From NCBI RefSeq assembly GCF_000328525.1, contig NC_019964.1, forward strand, positions 3,038,001 to 3,102,000: a stretch of DNA of 64,000 nucleotides, written 5' to 3'. The notes below the pieces were generated by a model, which was not told the DNA's origin, ran no database searches, and saw only the letters and a list, made by a program, of their open reading frames with translations. How positions within the stretch are numbered: position 1 is the stretch's first letter; every line of letters begins with the position of its first letter. Made by a program: the position numbers and the translations under genes. This DNA is from Halovivax ruber XH-70. GTDB taxonomy: Archaea; Halobacteriota; Halobacteria; Halobacteriales; Natrialbaceae. Positions 1-9,521 of the stretch are shown here, piece after piece.

Positions 1-1363
1 CCAGGAGCCACTCGACGATTTTTTTCCGATCGAGTTGCAAAACAATGGCCTCCGAGGGAGACCGGTCACCATAAATCGAGACCGCATCGTCGTCGAACGG
101 GTGGTCAAAGGCTTGGAGATCTGTTTCCGCTGCAGTCGGCGAATCACGCGTGTAGCCGTACAGAATGTTCAACAGCGGGAAGCTGTCCACAACCCAGGCG
201 TCAGTGATCCCTAGATCGGCGAGGTTGTCCTTGTAGAACTTGGCTTGCGGGTGTTTCGCTACGAAGCTGTCGTCGTCGAGATAGTCGTCGATAGAGCTAG
301 ATGTCGGATAGTCTTCGATGTCTTCTAGGTCCTCTTCATCACCGGCGTACCCGCCCGTACAACGCATGAAAGTAAACAGCTGATCTGCGACGAGCGTGTG
401 CCACTCGCGGTCGTCCGGTGCCTCGATATCTTCACGGTTCAATCGTACGACCGTATTCCGCGTATAGCCGTCGCCAGGCGTGAGATCTTGAACCATATCC
501 AAGACGACATCTCGGTTCCCCTCACCGAGTTTCTCGATATATTCCTCCAATTTGTCGGGCGACATCCCTGGAACCGATGCGACGGATTCCGGTGTAATAC
601 CTTCCCTCCTGTAGTCGGGGTTACCGAGGTACCCCGCCATCAGCACTCGACACCAGTCTTCACCGTACGGGATATCACCGGTTTCAACGCCGACCATCGG
701 CATCTCCGCGAACGCGTCTCGTTGCGGATAGTGGACCGTCCCAGCCTCTACCGGAGTTGGGAAGCCGATGTATTCACGACATTGGCTACACAATCCGCCG
801 AGGTCCGACTCGTGATTACACCCTCTTCCACGGCACCGGAACGACCACGTACTCAGATCTTCGGGTGCTCCTCTGTTCAAACAGATGTGGTCGAAACCGT
901 GCTGGTCACAGGGCTGTGGCTCGAGGTTTGTGACCGCACCGCAATCGTGTACCAGAACGAACTGGAGTTGCTGGAGTCGTCCTTCGCAGCCAGACCTGGG
1001 GCAACGCCCATCGGTTTCTCGGAGACTCGCTACCTTTTTTCGATAGGTCACGGCTTCACATTGCTTGCACACCACCGTACGAGGGAAGAACTCACCCTGG
1101 ACCTGCTGTACGCGCCGGAAGTCAACCTCAGTGTCTCGAAAGTTGTTCCAAGGCGACTGGTCGCTGTTTCGAAACGGCTCTATCTGGCCTGCGACTCGAT
1201 CTATGATACGATCGGTGTCAGCGACTTCTAGTGGTTCGGCCCGCCATCCTTCGACTTTCATCGTGATCCCACGGCGAGCGTAGCTAAAGATAGCTCCGGG
1301 TGCCATGGAGTTCATCGTCTGAGCGATACCTCGTTCCATCTCCGCTTGGTTATCTGAGCTCAC
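1..1363 (-). CDS. drmB: DISARM protein DrmB (DUF1998 family), C-terminus cut off by window edge
   Basis: The frame stays open for about 454 codons from a GTG at 1363-1361 to the window edge, so the C-terminus is missing. It starts 1 nt beyond the drmA stop. Zinc-ribbon-like cysteines are visible: C99/C102 with C121/C126, then C141, C152 and C161, followed by further CxxC-like pairs in a segment reading WSFRCRGRGC and GLCSQC. DrmB proteins carry a DUF1998 domain and form a complex with the DrmA helicase in DISARM antiviral systems; direct coupling to a helicase gene is the usual arrangement. An ATG overlapping the drmA stop hits a stop after two codons, so GTG is the start. The PLD-nuclease gene drmC, if present, would lie beyond position 1. 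Confidence 0.75.
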   Translation of the reverse strand, partial: MSSDNQAEMERGIAQTMNSMAPGAIFSYARRGITMKVEGWRAEPLEVADTDRIIDRVAGQIEPFRNSDQSPWNNFRDTEVDFRRVQQVQGEFFPRTVVCKQCEAVTYRKKVASLRETDGRCPRSGCEGRLQQLQFVLVHDCGAVTNLEPQPCDQHGFDHICLNRGAPEDLSTWSFRCRGRGCNHESDLGGLCSQCREYIGFPTPVEAGTVHYPQRDAFAEMPMVGVETGDIPYGEDWCRVLMAGYLGNPDYRREGITPESVASVPGMSPDKLEEYIEKLGEGNRDVVLDMVQDLTPGDGYTRNTVVRLNREDIEAPDDREWHTLVADQLFTFMRCTGGYAGDEEDLEDIEDYPTSSSIDDYLDDDSFVAKHPQAKFYKDNLADLGITDAWVVDSFPLLNILYGYTRDSPTAAETDLQAFDHPFDDDAVSIYGDRSPSEAIVLQLDRKKIVEWLL

Positions 1364-1364
1364 G

Positions 1365-4300
1365 TCATTCACCTCCAGAGAACATATCTTTCAAGTCACT
1401 GGTCGCGAGACCGTGTGTGACCGGGATCTGTTCGTCGACATCGCGCAGGCTCCGCATCGGCCCCCGCAAGCCAGCGTCTTCGTCCTCCATCACGTTCCCG
1501 AGATACTTCTTGAGCCCTGCTTTCCGCGGGTCGTGGATCTCGGGCTCAGCGCTTAAGAGGTGGTTCCAGAGCTTTTCAAACTCCTTCTCGATGGCCTCGT
1601 AGTACAATCGCGCACCGATGTCACTGTCCGCGTCGTCGCCAGCGTGTTCAACGTCGTACGCTTCCAGGACGAACTGGAGCAATTCATCGTGTTCGATGAC
1701 ACCCTGGTCCAGAGCTTCCCGGAAGCCATCGAGGTTGTAAACTCTCCCCTCCTTGAACTCGTCTTCGTGGTAGTAGTCGTAGTATTGGATGAGTATCCCG
1801 AGGACGACGCCGGGAAGGGTACACTCGATCGCGAATTCCGCCCACCGTTCTAGCGGCGTCGCTTCGACTAGGAGGTCCTGGTACCGGTGGTAATGTTCGA
1901 ATCGGGAGTAGTGTGATCGGTCGCGTGCCTTGATCGAGTCAAACAAGACGAAGACCGACCCGGTACTCTCGCGACCGACCCGAGAGTACGCTTGTATGTA
2001 CTCGGCCGTGTTCCGCGGCATCCCGAAGAAGGAGATGAAGTTGAACCGGTCGACGTCCACCCCGTGCGAGATCATGCTCGTAGCGATGACGACGTCGATC
2101 GGGTTCTCTGGGTCTTCTGCCTCCAGCCTGGACAATGCACCACGCACCTCTTCCATATCTGTCTCTCCCGTGAGAGAAACTGGCGTCAACCGTTCGTGCG
2201 GATCCCCATAGGCGTCCAGCTGGCGGTTAATCATGCCCTTCACCGACCGCTGGAGGATATCACTCTGGTTTTTCGAAATGTTGTACGCGATCTGGACCTT
2301 GTAGTCGTCCAATGCCTCTAACACGCCCTCTTGGCGTTCATCGGCATCCTCTGGGAAATTGAGCGGACCAGCGACGACGTCTTCGGTCACCTCTTGCATC
2401 TCGTCGAACAGTCGGTCTGGATCCGCTTCGTAGGATTGAACGACGCGAGCGTACTCTCGAATCACAATGTTGATCGCTCGAGTTCGACCGATACTCCGCG
2501 GGAGTGCGCCGATCATCTGTCGTCCGAGTCGGTAAGGATCCTCGTAGGCGTAAAACGACTGGCGGAGACGTGGTCCTTGAGAGGGGAATTCGTTAGGTGT
2601 TTTTCGGTACAGGGCGTCCACCTGATTGTCAGCCCCTTCGATAGTCGCAGTAGCTGCGATCGTCTTCATTTCCCACTCGCCGTCGGTGTAGGCGTCGATC
2701 AACTTCTGAATGAGCGTCTCGTAGTGTGAGTCAAACGCGCCGAATTCCTCTCGGAGTAGGTGGAGCTCGTCTTGGATGAGTATAGAGGGTGGATCGGTCG
2801 GTTCGACGTCTTCCAGGGCTTCGAGCGAGGTGTTCCCACACTGATGCTCGTTGGCGACCCCTCGTTCACTGAGGAGACACTGCTCTTCCGGGGTGAAGCC
2901 GTGGTTTGGGCATCGACCTTTCAACTGTCCCAGGAGACTCCGTGCACGACGGTTCATCCCCATTACGGCGATCTTGTCGATGGTACTGACGACGAACGTT
3001 GGTGCGTACCGATAAATTTCATTGTCGGTGATGTAGATCGGTAGCTCAGCGGTGTCGCCATCCTGCCGCTGAACCTCTCTGCACTCTTCGTTCGTACACT
3101 GATGGACGATCCGAAGTCGGTCTAAGTCGCCTGTTACTTCGACTGTCTCCTCTCGACAGTATGGACACTTCGGGACGGTCAACCACTGTTGCTGGTGGTC
3201 TTCGCTTTCGGATGCGAGAGCGACGTTGTTCGTGTCTCCCCCGTCCTCGAAGATGTCGTTTGGCGTGTTCTTGTTGCCTACGAAGTACCCGATGCTGAAC
3301 TGCTCGCCTCCCATCTCGTCGTGTTCTCGCCGAACTTCTTCGGCCGTACAGAGCACGTTGGCTATCCGCTGCAGCTGCTGGAGTGAGAGGAGACGAAGTG
3401 GGAACTTCGTCAAAGCGGTCATCCCGTGCCCTTTCCCTCTGAGTCGATCGAGGAACGCCGTAAAGGTCACTAACCCGAGATACGCCTCGGTCTTCCCACC
3501 ACCGGTAGGGAAGAAGATGATATCACACACGTCCAGCATGTCAGGACCGTCAAGACCACGGTTAACCTGCGAGGCGATGTCCGGAATCGACATCACGATG
3601 AAAACGATCTGGAAGAGGCGCCAGTCTTCGAACTCTCTGGCGAACGTCTCGTTGAGAGCGCGGAAAGCCGTCTCCAGATCGTTGTTTTCGTCGGCTAGAA
3701 GCAGTTCTTTTCCACGTTCGAACCGATCTCTCTCTTCCTCAAACTGTTCCAACATTCCGTCGTACTCTGAGGCAGCCTTTTCGCCTTTGTGCGTTAAGAC
3801 GTCCTCACGTACGACTTCGTACTGATCGCGTGCACGGTCCATCTCGAGTTGGATGTTCTCGAGGACTGCTTCGATGTCTCCCTCTGCGAGTGTCTCTGTC
3901 GGAGCCGAGACCGTATCGCGAGAGACATACTTGGGTTGTCGGTAGATGGGAACCGGCTCGGTAGTAATACTCGTAACCGGGTCGTTCTCCACGACTGCGG
4001 CCGAGCAGTTTCTTCCGATGCCGTAGATGTTTCCGTCGTATTGGTAGTGGTCTCGTACTTTCTCCGACTCGAAAGGCTCGAAGGCTGGCGTCTCGGCCGA
4101 AACCGTCACCGATGCGTCGAAGAGGAACGCCTGCCAGGACTCGTCCGGTTCGGTCGCGGTTTCCGGATCTTCGCCCTGCGTGTTCACCAACTGGACAGTA
4201 ACGGCGTAGTCGCCGTCATCCCGATGGCTGACTTCCAGCCGAATCTCGGCACTCCAAAGTGGTTCTACTAGCTCGTCACTGAACACGTCGTCTAAGTGCT

Positions 4301-5093
4301 CCTCAAATGCCGTTTCTGACTCCAACGCTCGGGGTGGAACGTTCTGTTGCTCGTTGTACGTAGCGCTATCCCGTGGCAGGGTGACCGCTCTGTCGTCTTC
4401 CTCGAAAGTCGTTTCTGCAGCATCTAGCCCACTAGATATCGGCACCGTGATCTCTCCACCACCGTCGGCCTTGTTCCGTAGCTGGGCTTTGGAGACTTCG
4501 ATAGAGTTGAACTCGGGATTCACACGCTCGTAGACGCTGACCAGTGGCTGTGATTCGTCCGGGACTGCAACAGATGAGCCACCGTCGGCTTGGAGACCAG
4601 GTTCCGGCTCGTTCACCTCTTCTTCCTCTGCCGGTCCTGCAGCTGCTAGGTCACTATGTTCTAGTTGTTCGCCGTACTCCGGGAATCGTTTATAAAACAG
4701 CTTTGCGTCTGGCTGTATTTCGAGGGGGCCGTTGAGTTCTTCCGGATCGACTTTCAACTTCAGTCCGGTCGTGAACGGCGAAATATTCCGTGTCATCGCA
4801 CTGCCCGCTGCTTCTATTTCCTCGCCATCGTCGTCGGTTCGTTGTTCGTCACGGTAGTCGTACTGGTTCGAGAGAGTAGCCGCGAAGTACCGGACGCGAG
4901 GGTCTACACTGTAGAGGGTCGATTGAGTCTCTCCCCGTCCCGTGATCCGATTGATCAACCGTTCCGTTACGAGGTGATTGATGGCCTGTCGACGTCGAAA
5001 CTCCTCGTCCCCTGCTTCGGCGTATCGAGCGTTAGGCGGACGAGTGTACTCCGGATCAGATTGCGGAGGAATCGAATCGAACGGTGAGGTCAT
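1365..5093 (-). CDS. drmA: DISARM helicase DrmA
   Basis: A 1242-aa SF2 helicase. Residues 1-500 are an acidic N-terminal region of unknown fold. A Walker A motif FPTGGGKT lies at about 528-535, a four-Cys zinc element (CPYC ... CTNEEC) at about 643-671, a DELH Walker B box at about 775-778, and the motif VI region QAYSRVGRES in the C-terminal half. DrmA is the core helicase of DISARM, which blocks incoming phage DNA together with DrmB; DrmA-DrmB is thought to recognise free DNA ends and translocate. The gene is followed 1 nt later by drmB and preceded after 52 bp by the DrmE-like gene. Large size, the zinc insertion in the helicase core and the DrmB neighbour separate it from ordinary DEAD/DEAH repair helicases. 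Druantia DruE is the nearest alternative, but that protein has DUF1998 fused rather than separate. Confidence 0.8.
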   Translation of the reverse strand: MTSPFDSIPPQSDPEYTRPPNARYAEAGDEEFRRRQAINHLVTERLINRITGRGETQSTLYSVDPRVRYFAATLSNQYDYRDEQRTDDDGEEIEAAGSAMTRNISPFTTGLKLKVDPEELNGPLEIQPDAKLFYKRFPEYGEQLEHSDLAAAGPAEEEEVNEPEPGLQADGGSSVAVPDESQPLVSVYERVNPEFNSIEVSKAQLRNKADGGGEITVPISSGLDAAETTFEEDDRAVTLPRDSATYNEQQNVPPRALESETAFEEHLDDVFSDELVEPLWSAEIRLEVSHRDDGDYAVTVQLVNTQGEDPETATEPDESWQAFLFDASVTVSAETPAFEPFESEKVRDHYQYDGNIYGIGRNCSAAVVENDPVTSITTEPVPIYRQPKYVSRDTVSAPTETLAEGDIEAVLENIQLEMDRARDQYEVVREDVLTHKGEKAASEYDGMLEQFEEERDRFERGKELLLADENNDLETAFRALNETFAREFEDWRLFQIVFIVMSIPDIASQVNRGLDGPDMLDVCDIIFFPTGGGKTEAYLGLVTFTAFLDRLRGKGHGMTALTKFPLRLLSLQQLQRIANVLCTAEEVRREHDEMGGEQFSIGYFVGNKNTPNDIFEDGGDTNNVALASESEDHQQQWLTVPKCPYCREETVEVTGDLDRLRIVHQCTNEECREVQRQDGDTAELPIYITDNEIYRYAPTFVVSTIDKIAVMGMNRRARSLLGQLKGRCPNHGFTPEEQCLLSERGVANEHQCGNTSLEALEDVEPTDPPSILIQDELHLLREEFGAFDSHYETLIQKLIDAYTDGEWEMKTIAATATIEGADNQVDALYRKTPNEFPSQGPRLRQSFYAYEDPYRLGRQMIGALPRSIGRTRAINIVIREYARVVQSYEADPDRLFDEMQEVTEDVVAGPLNFPEDADERQEGVLEALDDYKVQIAYNISKNQSDILQRSVKGMINRQLDAYGDPHERLTPVSLTGETDMEEVRGALSRLEAEDPENPIDVVIATSMISHGVDVDRFNFISFFGMPRNTAEYIQAYSRVGRESTGSVFVLFDSIKARDRSHYSRFEHYHRYQDLLVEATPLERWAEFAIECTLPGVVLGILIQYYDYYHEDEFKEGRVYNLDGFREALDQGVIEHDELLQFVLEAYDVEHAGDDADSDIGARLYYEAIEKEFEKLWNHLLSAEPEIHDPRKAGLKKYLGNVMEDEDAGLRGPMRSLRDVDEQIPVTHGLATSDLKDMFSGGE

Positions 5094-5145
5094 AGGTAGC
5101 AGTATTACTGCTATGTCAAAAATCTTCCCGCAATAACACGTAACG

Positions 5146-8100
5146 TCAGAGTTCGGTCACCGAGGCAACCTCGTAAGTCGCCGCGTTGTCTCGGATCTCG
5201 TTATCTTCGAGTGAGTTCATCTCGGCTTTCACTTCGGCCCTGAAATCGTGGCCTTGTTTCATGTTCGTCCTCCGGACACGGCTCATACTCTCCTCAATAC
5301 GGAGGGCGTTTTCGCCGGTGAGTTCTTCAATATCGAACGATTCACCCAGTGCGGCGATGTCCTCGGCTCTACGTGGTCCGATGGTTAGCGATGGATCACG
5401 CGCGGGTCCTAGACAGTTGTCGGCTTCTGCGGCGGATTCGAACCAATTCCAGACAGTTGATGGTTCACGCTCTATTTTGTCCACCGAGCTCGTAATCTTG
5501 CGCCCGACTTCCGGATGTGTCAGGTCTTCTATACCACTCGACGTTGCGAGACGGGATAGGATATCTCTCAACGACTCGTACCAGATCGTCAAATCTTCGA
5601 AGGTGCTCGTCTCACCATGTTCTTCTTCGTATACGTCGCTGAGCCACTCGTCCCAGCGTCGTTCAAATACATCTTTATCGATGATGGCGACCTGGTCGCC
5701 TTCACGGAGCGAGTGAGGGGAAACCCAATGATATCGGTCCTCTTCGGATGACGGGCTAGACCGCCGCCGCATAACTCTATCCCGGCGTGTAAACGTCTGG
5801 CCATCTGCAGTTTCGATCTTTACTTTGCTGCGCTCGTGCTCGTCGTATCGGCTCAACCCTCCGCTCTGGTAATCGATGGGACGTGCCTGGTCGAATAAGT
5901 CCGCGAGTTCTTTTCTGTCTGCCTCCCCGGAAGGGGCACGATCTGGCTCGACACTGGATCTTTCTCCTGGCTCCAGTGTATCCGATTTCCCGGTCTCGGT
6001 GACCTCCGTTTCGGTGGTTGGTTCGGCCTCGGCGTGCCCGTCGACTTCCACCCGTGGCGGAGCGTACGGCGAATAGTCCAAGCCTGGAGCCGCAGCATTT
6101 GTCGACTCGACGAACCGACTCGCATCACGCTCTATCATCCAGCTCCACTTGCCACGGTACGTAAGGACGACCGTTTCGTCGACCATTGGATGGACGTAGA
6201 ACCCAGCGTACTGAGGCCGTTGGGGGCCGATGACGAACATTTGGTCTCTGTGTCCTAGGTCACGTGCCGAATCCGGACTGACGAACACCACACGATCGTC
6301 TTCCATGTCTGATGGAGTTACGACTCCATCTGATGTAACGATCTCCTGAACTGCCCGCCGCCACGTCTCTTTCGGGAGGAAGACAGCAACACGACGCTCG
6401 TCTGCTAAGCTCTCTTCGAGCCGGTTTGTCAGTTCTTCGTATAGCGGGTTCTTCTTTCCGATGTGCTCCCGAGCCCGGCGAAGTGCGTCGGTCGTTTCGA
6501 ACAACTTGCCCGCGATCGCTGGACGACCGATTATGTCATCCGCACGTTCCTCCAGTTTGTCGATCAGAGCATTGAGTGTACGTGGTCCGAAATATCCGTC
6601 GCGCTGACACCGAACCCACTCGTTGTAGCGGTCGGCTGGGACGGGCAAACGTTCGAACATGAGCTGTCGCGAGAAAATTCTCCCAGCAGCTCGATTTTCG
6701 TCGTACTCTCGGAGGGCCGAGGACGCTTCGTACCCAGGTTCCAGATACTCAAGGAGTCCTCCGTCATCAACACCTACGACTCGAATATCTTGGGCGTCAG
6801 TGGCACGATCGAACCACGAGGAGAAATTGCCCGCAAACTCTGGTTGATTATGGTCTCGATCGGTAGCGGCCTCTAATGCATCTATGCCCGGAAGCGTGTC
6901 CGCCTCGTCTAGGTCGCGCGGTGGACCGTACCGGGGAGCCCTACGTTCCTCAAACTCGTGTTTCGTATAGTTCGAGTATAGTGGGGAAATCGAGGCATCT
7001 TCGTACTCTTCGAGGAGTTCGTCGATACCTTCTTCGAAAGTTCCCTTTGTCCGTGCCGCCAGATTAAGGAGGACCGTATCTGGTGCGTCAAGGTCCTGTA
7101 GCTCGGCGAAGCGCTTGGAGAACACGACCCTCACGTCTGCTATACCATCAGACATGGGCACGATAGATCCATCGTCAATGCGTGCATGAGGGACGATGTC
7201 GGGGAGTGGGACTGGTGGAAACTCTTCAGAGACGACCAGCCCGTAGTTCGCAAACTCGTCTCGAAGGTCACCTTTGTTCCCCCAGTGATTGCCACCACCA
7301 GGACTGAAGACGATGACGTCAGATCCCTCGTCTAAGCTACGAAGTGCCAGTTCGAGTGCCAATAGGACTGCTACACGCGGTTCGTATGCTGGCCAAACAA
7401 TTGGGAGTGTCTGCCCTTCATAGACGGTGTCACCGACGTTGGCGAGCGCCCGATCCCCCGCTTCGTCGATCGAGAGCGACTGATACGAAGTCTCTCCTGT
7501 TGGGCGATACTGGAGACAATTAACAGCTTTCGCGAGGTACCCGATTACTGACCCTTCTTGGTGAGCGTTCAGTAACTGCTGTAGGTACGAAACAGTATCG
7601 TCGCTCTGTGCTTGCCCGTATCTACTTAGAACCTCTCCAGCGAGGGAGCCTTCTTCACCACCGCCTTCAGCTATTGTAGTGATCTCCTCAACGTGCTCTT
7701 GTACTGTATCTGGATCACGTTCAGCGAGGACGCGAAGCTGAGTGAGAGCGTGCTCGTGGAGTCGGACCGAATCGGCTGTAAGCCACTCGTCGGCCTTAGA
7801 GACCAGGTACGCCGAACATTCTTCCGTTTTGTTCGCCTCTATGAGGGCTTCGAGTGCGTCTTCCGCACGTCTAAGTGGGAGTTCCTCACCGTCTCTGTCT
7901 CCTGACTCAAGTATCGTATCTCCGTCCACCTTTACTGCACTTACAAGACGATCCGTGACGGTTTGGCTAATTAGACCTGTGCCTTGCGCAATCCCGCTCA
8001 GTGCAACGATAGCGATGTCTGCCTGGCTCTTTCCTAAGAGGTCGATCAATTCGTCCACATTGTCTTCGAGCCAGCTTGGATAAGTATACGAGACGTGTCG

Positions 8101-8709
8101 AATGATCGGGACAATATCACTGTTCGTAATCGCGGTCTCGTCGCCCTTCTGTAAGACAGAGACTGCACGATCTAACGCCATTTCCAATCCCTCCCCGGCC
8201 CGGTCAGATCGCACACCAGTTTCGTACTCCGCCATCTCCTCGAGGATCTTGAAGTCCTCGTAAGTGCCGAACTGGCGGAATAAATCGACTGCAACACGAC
8301 GGCAAACCTTAGACTCGGCTTGTCGAAGTGATTTTGCATACCGTCGATTTACTGTTTCCGAGAGATCTACCCCTTGCTCTAAAACTGGTTCCAGTAATTT
8401 CCCCAAGTGCTCTAGGTACAGGTCGTCATGGTGCGGAACAGCCGTTAAGACGTCCGAAATATGTTCGGCGACTACATCCGGATAAGCTTCGGCAAGCGAT
8501 TGAAGTGATATCCATATCGTTTGCCTGTGAAACTGGTTTTGAATATCGAGATAGGCAGTCAGTGTCTGTACGAGTTCCGTAACGCAGTGAGTATCAAAGT
8601 CCGCATTAGAGATAGAGAGATCGTTTAATTGGGAAAAAGCCTCGTCTCTTGTATCAGCACAGTTTAGAGTACTGGCGACATCTCTGGCACACGGTAACTC
8701 TCCACACAT
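5146..8709 (-). CDS. DrmE-like DISARM protein with helical-repeat N-terminus
   Basis: A 1187-aa protein immediately upstream of drmA. Residues 1 to about 390 look like tandem alpha-helical (HEAT/ARM-like) repeats, with repeated leucine-rich helix pairs and phrases such as DLLGKSQADIAIVALSGIAQ. The middle holds a glycine-rich loop SPGGGNHWGNKGDLRDEF followed by alternating beta/alpha segments; the rest has VVFVSPDSARDLGHRD and VVLTYRGKWSWMI. I see no complete Walker A/B pair and no nuclease signature. Position next to drmA-drmB, together with a C5 methyltransferase, is where class 2 DISARM carries drmE, a large protein of unknown function. The assignment rests mainly on context and size. It follows the DUF6339-like gene by 5 nt, so it is probably translated from the same transcript. 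Confidence 0.5.
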   Translation of the reverse strand: MCGELPCARDVASTLNCADTRDEAFSQLNDLSISNADFDTHCVTELVQTLTAYLDIQNQFHRQTIWISLQSLAEAYPDVVAEHISDVLTAVPHHDDLYLEHLGKLLEPVLEQGVDLSETVNRRYAKSLRQAESKVCRRVAVDLFRQFGTYEDFKILEEMAEYETGVRSDRAGEGLEMALDRAVSVLQKGDETAITNSDIVPIIRHVSYTYPSWLEDNVDELIDLLGKSQADIAIVALSGIAQGTGLISQTVTDRLVSAVKVDGDTILESGDRDGEELPLRRAEDALEALIEANKTEECSAYLVSKADEWLTADSVRLHEHALTQLRVLAERDPDTVQEHVEEITTIAEGGGEEGSLAGEVLSRYGQAQSDDTVSYLQQLLNAHQEGSVIGYLAKAVNCLQYRPTGETSYQSLSIDEAGDRALANVGDTVYEGQTLPIVWPAYEPRVAVLLALELALRSLDEGSDVIVFSPGGGNHWGNKGDLRDEFANYGLVVSEEFPPVPLPDIVPHARIDDGSIVPMSDGIADVRVVFSKRFAELQDLDAPDTVLLNLAARTKGTFEEGIDELLEEYEDASISPLYSNYTKHEFEERRAPRYGPPRDLDEADTLPGIDALEAATDRDHNQPEFAGNFSSWFDRATDAQDIRVVGVDDGGLLEYLEPGYEASSALREYDENRAAGRIFSRQLMFERLPVPADRYNEWVRCQRDGYFGPRTLNALIDKLEERADDIIGRPAIAGKLFETTDALRRAREHIGKKNPLYEELTNRLEESLADERRVAVFLPKETWRRAVQEIVTSDGVVTPSDMEDDRVVFVSPDSARDLGHRDQMFVIGPQRPQYAGFYVHPMVDETVVLTYRGKWSWMIERDASRFVESTNAAAPGLDYSPYAPPRVEVDGHAEAEPTTETEVTETGKSDTLEPGERSSVEPDRAPSGEADRKELADLFDQARPIDYQSGGLSRYDEHERSKVKIETADGQTFTRRDRVMRRRSSPSSEEDRYHWVSPHSLREGDQVAIIDKDVFERRWDEWLSDVYEEEHGETSTFEDLTIWYESLRDILSRLATSSGIEDLTHPEVGRKITSSVDKIEREPSTVWNWFESAAEADNCLGPARDPSLTIGPRRAEDIAALGESFDIEELTGENALRIEESMSRVRRTNMKQGHDFRAEVKAEMNSLEDNEIRDNAATYEVASVTEL

Positions 8710-8714
8710 AACTC

Positions 8715-9521
8715 TTAGTCGTTGTTCGACAGTTCTGACACAACATCCTCTCTAATATCCCGTATCGTGCTTGCCAATTGGTCCTTTGTTTGGCCCTCGT
8801 ACGGAAATACGGAACCTGACTTCCTAAACCGCTTGATGGTTTTGTCTAACACATTAGTTTCTGCCAACCCTCCCTCATCGTCATCTGTTTCGCCACCATC
8901 CGGTTCGTCGTAAAGTTCCTCTAACAGCGCTCTCACTGCCGGTTCGTACCGAGCCATAGGCGTGTCGAAAACCAACAACGAGAACCGGCGTTTGCTAAGA
9001 GCGCGTCGAGTTGGCTCGTAATCGACGCTCCCATCGGATTTCTCAACACACGTTAGTTCTGCAATCCACCAGGCACGTTCAAAGGTACTAGCTTTCCCAT
9101 CTAACGCTCTAGCTTGTGTCCAGAACTTCTCCTTCATTGCGGAGACACTGTTGAACTCCCACCGGTGATGAACGAACCAAGGGAAGTAGAGCATCGAAAA
9201 TGCGCTCCAAAGGCCCGAATCAGCCGCGTCTGACCGACTGATATCCACGTTACGGTGAACGGCGATAGCTGTCTCTGGATCTGAATCTCCTGTTTTAGGT
9301 ATAGTTTCGGATTCGATCTCTCGGAGTCGACTTTCCAAGGATCCCAAGTCCGCCGTCAAATCAGTTTCAACGACGTGATCTTGAAGCTCCGAGTTCGGAA
9401 TACTGTCGTAATCTCCTTTGAGGAACTCTTCGTACTTGCTCAACAAACTTTGTGCACCGTTACTGAGACAGACGAGTTCCTGCCCGTCTATCAACTCGGC
9501 ATCTGGATTCCAACCCGTCAT
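8715..9521 (-). CDS. DUF6339-like protein, third gene of GHKL trio, copy A
   Basis: A 268-aa protein of unknown function. Its conserved core is DSGLWSAFSMLYFPWFVHHRWEF, then WWIAELT, then ARYEPAVRALLEELYDE, and the same blocks recur in the plus-strand protein at 18541-19230 (PGLWHWLAVVRYPDLVRHRWEY, WWIAELTARDD, FARYQPAVRAMCEEL). The pattern resembles the DUF6339 family as I remember it. Its ATG overlaps the stop of the preceding 356-aa gene (ATGA, 9518-9521) and it ends 5 nt before the DrmE-like gene. It is therefore co-translated with both the GHKL module and the DISARM genes. I can suggest no enzymatic activity. Confidence 0.6.
   Translation of the reverse strand: MTGWNPDAELIDGQELVCLSNGAQSLLSKYEEFLKGDYDSIPNSELQDHVVETDLTADLGSLESRLREIESETIPKTGDSDPETAIAVHRNVDISRSDAADSGLWSAFSMLYFPWFVHHRWEFNSVSAMKEKFWTQARALDGKASTFERAWWIAELTCVEKSDGSVDYEPTRRALSKRRFSLLVFDTPMARYEPAVRALLEELYDEPDGGETDDDEGGLAETNVLDKTIKRFRKSGSVFPYEGQTKDQLASTIRDIREDVVSELSNND

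Noticed and set aside
398..1231. A 277-codon plus-strand frame at the left end
   Set aside because: Antisense to drmB, whose minus-strand frame is open through the whole interval and carries zinc-ribbon cysteines.
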